From positions 1 through 64,000 of the forward strand of contig NZ_JANQBD010000031.1 of assembly GCF_024722015.1 (NCBI RefSeq): a stretch of 64,000 nucleotides of DNA, written 5' to 3'. Positions 15,888-25,170 of the stretch are shown here, piece after piece; the first letter of the stretch is position 1; every line of letters starts with the position of its first letter. Origin of the DNA: Paenibacillus radicis (ex Xue et al. 2023) (lineage in GTDB: Bacteria > Bacillota > Bacilli > Paenibacillales > NBRC-103111). The translations under genes were made by a program, and so were the position numbers. The notes below the pieces were generated by a model. It worked only from the letters and a program-made list of their open reading frames with translations, made no database searches and had not been told where the DNA came from.

Positions 15888-18329
15888 TTATTTGAGTATT
15901 ATATCTGCAATAAAGGCTAGATCAAGATCATTAATAACTCCGTCATTATTAACATCGGCTTGACTGAACGAGCTCCAGTCCGGACTGCTGGAAGTAAGGC
16001 CATAGACTGACGAAACTATACCAACATCACCGACATTTATTATGCCGTTCCCACTCACATCACCCGCAGCAACTTGGAGTCTAGACTCTTGGAATGCTGT
16101 GAACGCTTGATTGAGCTGAAGCACCGCAGCGTCCATCTGCTGCTGGGATGCGGATGCATCGGACGCTACTGTAGCTGCCACCGCTATAGCAGCATTTAGA
16201 ATCGCTTTACTGCCAGCCGGGTATTGCCCATTATGAGTACCCTCCACAGCCGTATTATAGGCAGCTTGAACCGATGCAATTAGCGTTTGAAGCGAGCTTT
16301 TGTTCACGGCTGTCACTTGTATGGATAACGATGCTGTTGTTGCCTCTATTTGACCGCTTTGATTATTAGAAAGCTTCGCTGAAGTTACGGTGATCAGACC
16401 TGTTCCTGGCTGGCTAAGGTTTTTGGCTTGCCAGTTCAGTTTGATGAGCTCGCCATCCGCTGTAACAGCGTCTGCCGGTCCCTGAACCCCCGCAACAATT
16501 CTAACTTGCCCAGGAGTGTCTGTAATAATTTGCGATAACGAGAAACCTGACTTTAATGATTCCGCCGACACAAAGGTCAGAACATTCGCATCATATTGGA
16601 ACGTAACATCCTGTGTATAAATAGCTTTGTACACACTGGCTGCAACGTTGCTCAGCCCATAGCTAGAGCTGAAAAGCTGTCCGGATGAAGCCTGCTGAAG
16701 ACCGGTCAAGGTAACATTTGGAACAATTACAGGAGCTGGCGTTTGTCCGGAAATCGTAATCGTACTGCTGCCGGACACGCCCGAGGCGTCCTTTGCTTTA
16801 GCTGTCACTTTTACGGTTCCATCCTTGACAGCCTGAAGCAAACCGCTACTGCTTATTGTTGCTTTGTCGGTAGCTGTAACTCCATCTGCTTCATAAACAG
16901 ACCAATCAACGGCTGCATTCGCGGCATTATTCGGAAGCACCGCCGCCGACATCTGCAGCGTACCGTTCTTTGTAGAGATGGAGCTTCCTCCTGAGGAGGT
17001 AACTTGAATGCTATCCACGGGAACCGTTGCAGGTGCCGCTGACGGTGTAGCGCTGACAGAGGCGGAATTGGCACTAGAACCGGTGGCATTAACGGCATTT
17101 ACCACATAATAGTAGGTATTGCCATTAGTTACACTGAAATCATCGTAAGCAGCGGCCGTCACGCTTGTGGCGATAAGTGAAAAAGGACCGTTTGTTGCTG
17201 TGCCACGCTTCACCATATAATAAGTTGCATCTGTTACCGTATTCCATGTTAAGCCTACATGTGCGTTACCTGACGCCGCCGCGAGCCCAGTAGGCACAGC
17301 AGGTACAGCAGGTGCAGGCAGGGCAGGTGTGGCGTTAACTATTGCCGAGCTTGTAGAGCCATTCGTCCCATTTGCGGTTACAGCATAATAATATTTCGTA
17401 CCGTTAACTAAGCCTGTAATCGATGCGCTTAGTGCTTGAATATTCGTTGCTGAGGATACCGGTGTAAAAGGTCCGGTCGCGTTTGTGCTCTGGCTGAGTG
17501 TGTAGGAATTCGCACCGGAGACTGCATTCCAGCTCACGGTTACGCTGCCGTTGCCACTGGCGGCCAATACGTTCTGTGGAGCTGCTGTGCCGAAAACGGC
17601 TGTGCCATCCGATCTAACAATGCTTACATTATCAAACTCAACTGTGGCTGCCGTTACGGCTAAGCCTACATTTAATGTTGGCGATGCGAGCGTGTTGAGT
17701 GTATCCGTCCTTGAGTAAAACTGTGAAAAGGAGATGCCGTCCATTGCATAGAATGCTTTGTACGTATTCCCAGTCTTCTCCATCTTTAAATAAACCGGCG
17801 CATTTGCCGTTATACTTGAAGGCGTCGTTGTCGCCGCTCCGACATCCGTTCCGAACCTTCTATACCCTGCTATTGCCCCTGTAACAGGTCCGGCAACGGA
17901 CGTTGGCTTTAGAAAAATGGAGAGAGAATTGGATTCATTAGTCACTCCATCTTTTACCATCAGGATAGCCCGGTTCTCCGTATTTATAGCTGTGTTCCCC
18001 GGTTCAATGCCTACTGTAGCAACCCTTGCGGTCATAGTGAAGTCCCCGCTCACTGGAACATTCAGGAAATAGGCAGTGTCTCCGCCTGTTGGGGTTGTGC
18101 TTTGAATTTTACCGCGATTGGCTGCAACGGTAAATTTGCCGTTGGCAAAGCTTGAGCTTTGTTGGCTTACATATGCAGTTTGCCCGCTTGTAGTCGAACC
18201 GTTCATGACGGTTTCCGACCACCCTTGAGGCAAAGAGCTGTCGGCCCATGCAGCAAGCGGACACATTGGTAACGCCATAGCCAAAGCCATTATAATACCA
18301 AGCGCTTTATTCAATCTTGAGGCTTTCAT
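15888..18329 (-). CDS. Secreted FN3/Big2/cohesin/FIVAR/dockerin protein
   Basis: Signal peptide (to about residue 29, ending AAWADS) is followed by a concanavalin-like beta-sandwich (about 35-240). Next come two fibronectin type III domains (about 250-425, KYYYAVTA and TYYYVVNA signatures), a Big2-like domain (about 430-530), a cohesin-like domain (about 535-670, DVTFQYDANVLTFVSAES), a FIVAR helical pair (about 672-750, GQYPAGSKA) and a C-terminal dockerin with two Ca-binding repeats (DVSGNGIINVGD and DVNNDGVINDLD). No catalytic centre is recognised, so it may bind polysaccharide or bridge other dockerin/cohesin proteins. Last gene of the pectin train; ATG 18329 follows AGGAGG. Length 813 aa. 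Confidence 0.85.
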   Translation of the reverse strand: MKASRLNKALGIIMALAMALPMCPLAAWADSSLPQGWSETVMNGSTTSGQTAYVSQQSSSFANGKFTVAANRGKIQSTTPTGGDTAYFLNVPVSGDFTMTARVATVGIEPGNTAINTENRAILMVKDGVTNESNSLSIFLKPTSVAGPVTGAIAGYRRFGTDVGAATTTPSSITANAPVYLKMEKTGNTYKAFYAMDGISFSQFYSRTDTLNTLASPTLNVGLAVTAATVEFDNVSIVRSDGTAVFGTAAPQNVLAASGNGSVTVSWNAVSGANSYTLSQSTNATGPFTPVSSATNIQALSASITGLVNGTKYYYAVTANGTNGSTSSAIVNATPALPAPAVPAVPTGLAAASGNAHVGLTWNTVTDATYYMVKRGTATNGPFSLIATSVTAAAYDDFSVTNGNTYYYVVNAVNATGSSANSASVSATPSAAPATVPVDSIQVTSSGGSSISTKNGTLQMSAAVLPNNAANAAVDWSVYEADGVTATDKATISSSGLLQAVKDGTVKVTAKAKDASGVSGSSTITISGQTPAPVIVPNVTLTGLQQASSGQLFSSSYGLSNVAASVYKAIYTQDVTFQYDANVLTFVSAESLKSGFSLSQIITDTPGQVRIVAGVQGPADAVTADGELIKLNWQAKNLSQPGTGLITVTSAKLSNNQSGQIEATTASLSIQVTAVNKSSLQTLIASVQAAYNTAVEGTHNGQYPAGSKAILNAAIAVAATVASDASASQQQMDAAVLQLNQAFTAFQESRLQVAAGDVSGNGIINVGDVGIVSSVYGLTSSSPDWSSFSQADVNNDGVINDLDLAFIADIILK

Positions 18330-18362
18330 TTGGATGCTTCCCTCCTATATTTCCCGTAGATT

Positions 18363-18396
18363 GGCCTCAGATAACTGCATCTTTCCATCCGAGGCC
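18363..18396 (-). other. Stem-loop between two secreted-protein genes
   Basis: GGCCTC.GAT / ATC.GAGGCC, a 9-bp stem with one mismatch and no T-run. It lies between the SLH-cohesin gene and the last gene, so it may act in mRNA stability rather than termination. Confidence 0.45.
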
Positions 18397-18418
18397 ATGC
18401 TCAACTGCAGTTCGATGA

Positions 18419-20221
18419 TTAATTAATGAAGCTAATATATTGGAGCAAGCGTTTTAAAACTACTGCCGATTCGGCACGTGTAGAATTGGCGGAAGGGTCA
18501 AACATATCAGCGCTTTTACCGTTCATGATTTTGGCATCGATCGTTTGCGCTATTGATTCTTTAGCCCATGCACTAATTGCAGCCTGATCTTTGAATACAT
18601 CCACCTTTTTCGCGTCAACCGCTTTTTGCTTACCCACTAAATTTATAGCACGACTAATTAGAGCAGCCATTTGTTCTCGGGTAATGTTGGCATTTGGTGC
18701 GAAGGTATCAGCAGAAAGCCCGTCAACCAAGCCAGCTTTGGAAGCAGCGCCAACGAATCCCGCATACCAATCCGAGGCCGAAACATCCTTGAACTTGCTG
18801 CTTTTATCTTCAGTCAAGCCAAGCCCTTTCACAAGCAGTGTGGCAAACTCTGCACGCGTAATGTCACCTTGCGGCACAAAAGTCGTTTCAGTTCTACCGT
18901 TGACCAGCAGCTTGGATACAAGGATCTGTACATCTTCCTTAGCCCAATGCCCGTTTAAATCATTAAATGATTTATTGGATTCTACAATCGCATAAATACT
19001 GTTTCCTTGACGCTGTATAGTTGCAATTGTTTTACCATCCACGGTTTGGAATAAGGTCGGCACAAAGGTCATCTCTCCAGTTTCAGGATTATAGAGTACT
19101 CCTGTTGCCTTAGTCGGGTCTGTTCCAGCTGGAACTTCAATATTTCTCGGCAAGTAGGCACCTTTAAATTCGTTGATGCTGACCGTCTTCCCATTGCCCT
19201 GGGCAGTGATGCTGAAATCAACGGCACCTGTCAACAGCCTCAAGCCAGACTGACCCGCGGTGTCCGCCACCTTCTGCGCATCCGTCCCGCTCACTTTTTC
19301 AATGACAATACTGATAGTCACATCTTTTGCATCTGCTCCTAATGCTTGAGCTGCTTTCGAAATGTCCACCACTTTCACTGGCAAATAGTAGGTAACCGCG
19401 TCGCTCTTCACAACAATTACGGTATCCTTCGGCAGCGTGGCGATCTCTGCTAATGAAGAAGCAGGCAGTTCAACCTTGACCGCACTTCCTTGGTTACTCA
19501 TTTCAACCGTAATATTATTAGTGCTGCTGGTGTTCGTTTGAAGCTGCTTTATTGCCTCTGAGAGGCTATCCTTGCTTATGGACGCTACGGTAAGTTCTTT
19601 TCCCGTGTCCGTTTTTGACTTGGTAGTCTCCTTTACTGTAATAAGCGCCCCGCTTTGGCTCGCTCCAACTGTCGGCTGTGACGGCGATGCGGTACCACCT
19701 GATCCTCCACCGCCACTTGATTTGCTGCTACTGTGCTGAGGAGAAGTAATGTTAACAGATGCAGCAGCGGATTCACTCCAAAAGGTTTCTTTAGTTTGGG
19801 AAGAAACCGCGATTACTTTACTTAATTTAATTTCTGCAGCTCCCACTGCAACTGTATTAAACGTAACGCTAGCTAAATTGACATTGCCATTATCCCCAGC
19901 TATTTGGCCTACTTTGGACTGGGCAAGCCTTATGGAATTACCCGATAGTTCAGGCTTAACCGAAAACCCGCTTGTGCCCGTGCTCGCCTCTTTATAGCTT
20001 AGCTTCTGATTATCAAATTGAAGTACAACCTCATAGCCGTACAAATCCACTGCGTTTTGCCCTTGAACCGTGACAGTCAATTCTCTGTTCATTTCCACGC
20101 TTGGAGTGCTTAGAGTTAATGAATACGTGGGATCGCCACTTGCAAAAATGTATGCGGGCAGGACAGGCATCGTCATTATTAATAAAGCCAAGCTTGTTAT
20201 CCACAATTTGAGTCTCGTCAT
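18419..20221 (-). CDS. Cell-surface anchor: cohesin domain plus three SLH domains
   Basis: Signal peptide (about 1-27), then a cohesin-like domain (about 30-165; YEVVLQFDNQKLSYKEAS, VNLASVTFNTVAVGAAEI), a Ser/Gly linker (SSKSSGGGGSGG), an uncharacterised beta-rich region (about 195-420), and three SLH domains to the C-terminus (NDLNGHWAKEDV.., FKDVSASDWYAGF.., FKDQAAISAWAKES.., each ending in TRAE or TREQ). SLH domains bind pyruvylated secondary wall polymer, so this protein should sit on the cell surface and present a cohesin outward, like the anchoring scaffoldins of cellulosomes. It is followed and preceded by genes whose products carry dockerins. ATG 20221 follows AAAGGACGG. Length 600 aa. 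Confidence 0.87.
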   Translation of the reverse strand: MTRLKLWITSLALLIMTMPVLPAYIFASGDPTYSLTLSTPSVEMNRELTVTVQGQNAVDLYGYEVVLQFDNQKLSYKEASTGTSGFSVKPELSGNSIRLAQSKVGQIAGDNGNVNLASVTFNTVAVGAAEIKLSKVIAVSSQTKETFWSESAAASVNITSPQHSSSKSSGGGGSGGTASPSQPTVGASQSGALITVKETTKSKTDTGKELTVASISKDSLSEAIKQLQTNTSSTNNITVEMSNQGSAVKVELPASSLAEIATLPKDTVIVVKSDAVTYYLPVKVVDISKAAQALGADAKDVTISIVIEKVSGTDAQKVADTAGQSGLRLLTGAVDFSITAQGNGKTVSINEFKGAYLPRNIEVPAGTDPTKATGVLYNPETGEMTFVPTLFQTVDGKTIATIQRQGNSIYAIVESNKSFNDLNGHWAKEDVQILVSKLLVNGRTETTFVPQGDITRAEFATLLVKGLGLTEDKSSKFKDVSASDWYAGFVGAASKAGLVDGLSADTFAPNANITREQMAALISRAINLVGKQKAVDAKKVDVFKDQAAISAWAKESIAQTIDAKIMNGKSADMFDPSANSTRAESAVVLKRLLQYISFIN

Positions 20222-20242
20222 ATTTGTCCGTCCTTTCTTTTG

Positions 20243-20279
20243 AAAAAAAACCTGGAGGCAGCCTAACGGCTGTCCTCCC
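20243..20279 (-). terminator. Intra-operon terminator after the pectate lyase gene
   Basis: On the minus strand GGAGG.ACAGCC / GGCTGCCTCC with a one-base bulge and loop GTTA is followed by eight T residues. Being partly leaky, it could lower expression of the two downstream genes relative to the enzymes. Confidence 0.75.
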
Positions 20280-20301
20280 GATCTCTCACCTCACACTTGC
20301 T

Positions 20302-23300
20302 TTAAGGCATTTGTCGAGCTACATCCACAAGATCAGTAATGGAAATCTCACCATCATTATTGACATCATAAATTTTGATTTCATTCCAATTCGGGCTGTT
20401 GGATTTCAAACCATAGGCAGCTGCCACTATGCCCAGATCTCCAATATTAGGCTTTTGAGCTAATGCTTTGAATTGCTGCAGCACCTGGCTCAGGACGGAT
20501 GCGCCACTGTCGAGCTGCTGCTGATTAGCCTCGGAATTTGCCAAGAGCGCATTTGCAGCGTCGATAGCCGCTTTCAGCGTAGCTTTGGAGCCTGTAGGGT
20601 ATTGACCCATACGGTTACCTTCAACTGTTGTATCATAGGCTGCCTGTGCCCCGGTAACAGCTGACTGAAGTGCTGACTTGTTCAGACCAACGAACTGGAT
20701 CTTGACCGATGCTGCGTTTGCCTGTGTAATATCACCCTGGCTATTCGAGAGCTTTGCTTGCGATACAGAGATAGTAGTGGTTGCTGATTGCCCTGTAGAT
20801 TTAGCCTTCCAATTAAGCTTGATCAGGGGTCCGTCCGTTGTTACGGCTCCGGACGGCCCTTGGCTGGCAACTATCATCCGTATTTGACCTGGTATATCTG
20901 TTTTTACTTGAACGATTGATAATCCTGTTTTCAATGATTGGGCAGAGACGTACTCCACTGCGGCTGCATCGAATTGGATGGTCACATCCTGAGCATAGAT
21001 AGCTGCACTAGCGTTTGAAGAGACGCCGCTCAACCCATAATTGGTGCTGAAGGATTGGCCCAACCCCACCGGTTGAACTTCACTCAAGGATGCTGCTAGC
21101 CCAAGATGATCAAGAGCACCATAGATTTTAACATTGTCGATATAATGTCCTACCGTGCCCCCATTGGATGTATAGGATTCAAGCAAGGACAAGGAATTAT
21201 TGGCTGCATAGAAAGGCGCCTGTTGAATCTTCGCTACACCGTTAATATAAACATCCGCTTTCTGAGTTTCTATATCGGCAACAATTTGAATCGTATACCA
21301 AGTGTTGGCATTGTAGCCTGATAATACAGTGTAAGTATCCGTAGCTCCGGCCACGCGGTAAGTAAGGTTACCACTGACGGTTTCAATGGATACAGCTGGC
21401 AGAGTTCCCCCTTGGGCTGGCTGAACACGAATAACCTTTGCGGAATTCGCTTTTGTCTGCTGCATGAAGTCAGCTTGAACAATGACCTTCTTCGTTTGCT
21501 CAGGGAAGCTCTTTGAAATCTGCGAAAAACTGCTTGCGTTAGTATCGTTGATAAAAATACTTTTATTGCTGCTGCTTGGCACATTTGCGATTTGTACGGC
21601 TCCACCTAACTCCGAAACCTCATACCCATCAGGCTTCGCTCCTGTTGTTTGAGCATCAAAATTATCGTTTACAAGCAAGCTCATACCGGTCGTAACGTCT
21701 TGACCCGCGACTGGTTTGGCACTAGCTTGACTCGAATTCACACTGTCTCCCGCTTCATTGACAGCATTAACAACGTAATAGTAGACCGTACCATTGGTCA
21801 CATTAGTATCCTTGTAGTTCGTTGTTGTGATATTATTAGCAATCTCTGAATAATTCTGACCATCGGTAGTGCTGCGCTTCACTTTGTAGGATGTCGCTCC
21901 TGATGTACTTCCCCAAGTTATAGTCACTTGCGCATCACCTGCAGCAGCATTGACCGACGTTGGGGCGGATGGAGCAACTACAGTTACGATTGCTGGCGTG
22001 CAGCTTACCTGTACGGAGTCTGACCCCTCTCCCACCGAGTTGACCGCGCTAATTACATAGTAATAAGCGGTTCCGACTGATACGGAAGTATCTGTATAGC
22101 TTAACCCAGGCACAGTAGTTAGCGTTTGATAACTTCCCCCGTTTACTGTGCTGCGTTTGATGTTGTAGCTTGTCGCTCCGCTAACCGCATTCCATTTCAG
22201 AGCAACCTGACCATTGTTCGTCCCTGTAGCACTAACTCCTCCAACGGTTGTCGGAGCTGTAGGCGCACTGCCATCCGAGCTATATCCAGACGCAAGCAGC
22301 CAGTTTGCTTTCGGCCAAGCAAGCTTTCCTGCTCCGGCTCCATCCTCCGCAGTCAATCTGGACTTCACTGTAGATGGATCATCCAACGTATACGTATAAG
22401 GCAGATCTGTCATTCCGCTCCAGGAAAACTCCAAAGGCGTCGCAGGTACCGGTGTCATTGGGCTGTTCAGTGTGTCGCTGTTCCCCCTGAATGTAACCCC
22501 GTCTAAAGAATAAATGGTATCTTTGGCAAGTATTTTCCCGGTATACTGCGATTTGGCAGCATCCACCTGGTTATTACGCATTGGGTAGAAGACATCCACG
22601 ATCTCTGAATTCTCAACCAGTACCGCACCCCCTTCGGTGGATATTGCACCATTGCTGGTTACACCGAAGTGGTACCCTTTTGCTGAAATAGCCGCTTCTT
22701 GTGTTGAATTAATCCGCTTCTTGGCAGCCCAGTTATTTGCACTGTCCATCACGATATTATAGGCATGAACATTGCCGCCTCTTAAGCGAGGCATACGATC
22801 CTGCATATCCTTATAATAGTTATGGTGCAGAGTAACCTGTAAGTTTGGATTCTTGGAATCGAATTCGGTAGCGCCGACTAAATGCTGTTTCTTTTGTCCT
22901 GCCGCGACCGCAATGATATCTTCCACACTTAAACCTTGATCGCGTAAAAATTTGTACATCGCGTAAGAGGCTTTATTGGCTTCCAGTGCATGGATCTGTT
23001 GAGTTACCCAGCTGTTAGGGCCGCGGTCATCCCCTTTAAACAGCGACCAGGAAATGGTTACTCCTGATGATCCTTGTTTGACATCGATTCCACCATCGTA
23101 TGATTTATTAAAGGTACAATGATCGATCCATACTTTGGATTCATCCTCCAGGGTCATGTAGTCCCAATCATTCTTGTCGTAATCTCCTTTGGTCAACTCA
23201 TCCCATTCCCACAGCTCGTCAAACTCCAAATTTCTGATGATAATATTGGAGCCATGTTTAATTGTAAAGCCGGCATGTTTGATCTTGGAGCCGTTGGCTG

Positions 23301-25146
23301 AGAAAATCGTTATGTTACTGAGCGTATCGAGATAAATTTTACTTACTCCCGTTTGCATTAGTACCGGATGTGTTTGAGGCGTTGCGTTCGCTACAAACAA
23401 AGCCCCTGCCGTCGTCTTAGCCTCAGCTGACAGCTCATTCCAGCCCAAGTTCAGATCATTCATAATTTCCACTACTTTATAACCGTTTTTACGGTTAACC
23501 GCCTTGGCGAAGTCGGTTGCATTGTAAACTTTGATATACTTAGCGTCCGTCTCCGGAATATTGCCTCCGCCGGTGTTTCCATAAGAAAAGCCGGCCAGAT
23601 TATACGAATCCAGCGCAGGAGGGGCTAGTGGAGTTGCATTCGCAGCCGCAGAATTCCCGCTTTCCCCATTAAGATTGACCGCTGAAACCACATAATAATA
23701 CTTGGTATCGTTGGTTAAGCCTGAATTCGTATAACTCGTAGCCGTAAGGCCGGTTGCCACGTTAGCATAAGTTTGACCGTTCGTGCTCCGTTTTACCGTA
23801 TAGCTCGTTGCTTCACTAACGGGAGTCCACGAGAGCACCACCTGACCATTGCCAGCAGTTGCAGTAAGTCCAGCAGGTGCGGCTGGTGGCAGTGGATTTG
23901 ATACAGGCGTAGCATTTACTATCGTCGAGCTGGTTTCACCATAAGGATTGACAGCTACTACCTTGTAGTAGTATTTCGTCCCATTCGTAACAGCGGAATC
24001 GGTATAATTCGCCGCTGTTAGACTACCGCCAAACTGGGCAAAGCTTTGCCCATCCGTGCCTCGCATAATTTTATAGCTGGCAGCATTGCTTACTGCCGTC
24101 CAGGACAATAGGACTTGCCCATTGCCTGCTGTAGCCGTTACTCCTGAAGGAGCATTCGGCGGGATGGCCGGTGCAACAGGAGAAGCAGCAACTTCATTAG
24201 AAGCTGCACTCTCCGATTGACCTAAGCCTTTGGCCGTTACTACATAGTAATAAGCGGTTCCGTTTACTGCCGTACTATCGATAAAGCTGGTTGTGGAGCC
24301 GGTACCTACCTGTGTGTACGGTCCTCCGGCTTGCGTTCCGCGTTTAACCGTATACACTGTTCCGGTAGATCCGGCAACCGCGTTCCAGGTTAAGCTTACT
24401 TGATTATCTCCTGCTACAGCCGCGAGTCCCGCAGGTGCAGCTGTAGGAAGGGCGGGTCCTGGCGGTGTAGTTCCTGCATAAAAATTAATGTTATCGAGAT
24501 ATTGGCTCTTGGCAGAGCCCCCAGGTGTTGTAGAATCAAATTTATTGACGTTCGTTACTGCGGATTTAAATGTAGTAATACCCGTAACCTCTTGCAGCGT
24601 CTCTCCTCTTTTTCCTACATAGATGGTTACTTGTCTGGCAGCGCCTGCGTTCATGTCCACAACAATCCTGAAACGAACCCATGTATTAGCTGCTAATAAT
24701 CCCTGTCCGAATACAGTTCCCGGACCTGTATAGGTGAAGTTCCCCGCCGTTTGAGCCTGGATTTCAAGTGCCACCGTCGAGCCGCTGTATAAATCGAACA
24801 CTTTGGCTCCGCCGCCTACATCAGGCTGCATATAATCAAATTCAAAGGTAGCAATTCCCGATGTGGAAGTGAAATCTCTTCCAATGCCCGCTTGACCGGC
24901 TCCCGGATCATACAGATAAACGACTTTATTTCCTGGAGTGACGGGATCATCCACTACACGCACCGTACTTCCCGTCGTTTCCTTTAAGGTATAGTCTGCT
25001 GCAATCGTTGCGTCAGTGATGCTCTCGAAATCTTCAACGAAAGGCATTGGAGCCGTTGTAGCTGCTGCCGCAGGAGTAGGTACCAGCGGCAGTAAATTCA
25101 GAATTAACAGAGAGCTTAATATAAAGTTCGTAATTCTTCTGTTCAA
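20302..25146 (-). CDS. Large secreted pectate lyase (PL1) with FN3, cohesin, FIVAR and dockerin modules
   Basis: Cleaves polygalacturonate by beta-elimination outside the cell. Order (approximate residues): signal 1-30; concanavalin-like sandwich 35-235; three FN3 240-505; PL1 parallel beta-helix 515-950 with WIDHCTF, GGIDVKQGSSGVTISWSLF and the catalytic arginine region RMPRLRGGNVHAYN; two FN3 1005-1185; second concanavalin-like domain; cohesin-like domain (AIYAQDVTIQFDAAAVEYVS); FIVAR (GQYPTGSKATLKAAIDAAN); dockerin whose second repeat (DVNNDGEISITDLVD) is good and first is worn. The start is probably TTG 25146, behind AAGAGGTG; GTG 25155 overlaps that site. Fourteen bases after the GH28 gene stop: same operon. 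1614 aa. Confidence 0.92.
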   Translation of the reverse strand: MNRRITNFILSSLLILNLLPLVPTPAAAATTAPMPFVEDFESITDATIAADYTLKETTGSTVRVVDDPVTPGNKVVYLYDPGAGQAGIGRDFTSTSGIATFEFDYMQPDVGGGAKVFDLYSGSTVALEIQAQTAGNFTYTGPGTVFGQGLLAANTWVRFRIVVDMNAGAARQVTIYVGKRGETLQEVTGITTFKSAVTNVNKFDSTTPGGSAKSQYLDNINFYAGTTPPGPALPTAAPAGLAAVAGDNQVSLTWNAVAGSTGTVYTVKRGTQAGGPYTQVGTGSTTSFIDSTAVNGTAYYYVVTAKGLGQSESAASNEVAASPVAPAIPPNAPSGVTATAGNGQVLLSWTAVSNAASYKIMRGTDGQSFAQFGGSLTAANYTDSAVTNGTKYYYKVVAVNPYGETSSTIVNATPVSNPLPPAAPAGLTATAGNGQVVLSWTPVSEATSYTVKRSTNGQTYANVATGLTATSYTNSGLTNDTKYYYVVSAVNLNGESGNSAAANATPLAPPALDSYNLAGFSYGNTGGGNIPETDAKYIKVYNATDFAKAVNRKNGYKVVEIMNDLNLGWNELSAEAKTTAGALFVANATPQTHPVLMQTGVSKIYLDTLSNITIFSANGSKIKHAGFTIKHGSNIIIRNLEFDELWEWDELTKGDYDKNDWDYMTLEDESKVWIDHCTFNKSYDGGIDVKQGSSGVTISWSLFKGDDRGPNSWVTQQIHALEANKASYAMYKFLRDQGLSVEDIIAVAAGQKKQHLVGATEFDSKNPNLQVTLHHNYYKDMQDRMPRLRGGNVHAYNIVMDSANNWAAKKRINSTQEAAISAKGYHFGVTSNGAISTEGGAVLVENSEIVDVFYPMRNNQVDAAKSQYTGKILAKDTIYSLDGVTFRGNSDTLNSPMTPVPATPLEFSWSGMTDLPYTYTLDDPSTVKSRLTAEDGAGAGKLAWPKANWLLASGYSSDGSAPTAPTTVGGVSATGTNNGQVALKWNAVSGATSYNIKRSTVNGGSYQTLTTVPGLSYTDTSVSVGTAYYYVISAVNSVGEGSDSVQVSCTPAIVTVVAPSAPTSVNAAAGDAQVTITWGSTSGATSYKVKRSTTDGQNYSEIANNITTTNYKDTNVTNGTVYYYVVNAVNEAGDSVNSSQASAKPVAGQDVTTGMSLLVNDNFDAQTTGAKPDGYEVSELGGAVQIANVPSSSNKSIFINDTNASSFSQISKSFPEQTKKVIVQADFMQQTKANSAKVIRVQPAQGGTLPAVSIETVSGNLTYRVAGATDTYTVLSGYNANTWYTIQIVADIETQKADVYINGVAKIQQAPFYAANNSLSLLESYTSNGGTVGHYIDNVKIYGALDHLGLAASLSEVQPVGLGQSFSTNYGLSGVSSNASAAIYAQDVTIQFDAAAVEYVSAQSLKTGLSIVQVKTDIPGQIRMIVASQGPSGAVTTDGPLIKLNWKAKSTGQSATTTISVSQAKLSNSQGDITQANAASVKIQFVGLNKSALQSAVTGAQAAYDTTVEGNRMGQYPTGSKATLKAAIDAANALLANSEANQQQLDSGASVLSQVLQQFKALAQKPNIGDLGIVAAAYGLKSNSPNWNEIKIYDVNNDGEISITDLVDVARQMP

Positions 25147-25170
25147 TAGTTTCACCTCTTAAGATAATGA

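Noticed and set aside
18363..18396. Terminator between the anchor gene and the last secreted gene
   Set aside because: Stem has a mismatch and no T-run on the transcribed strand; more likely an internal stem-loop.
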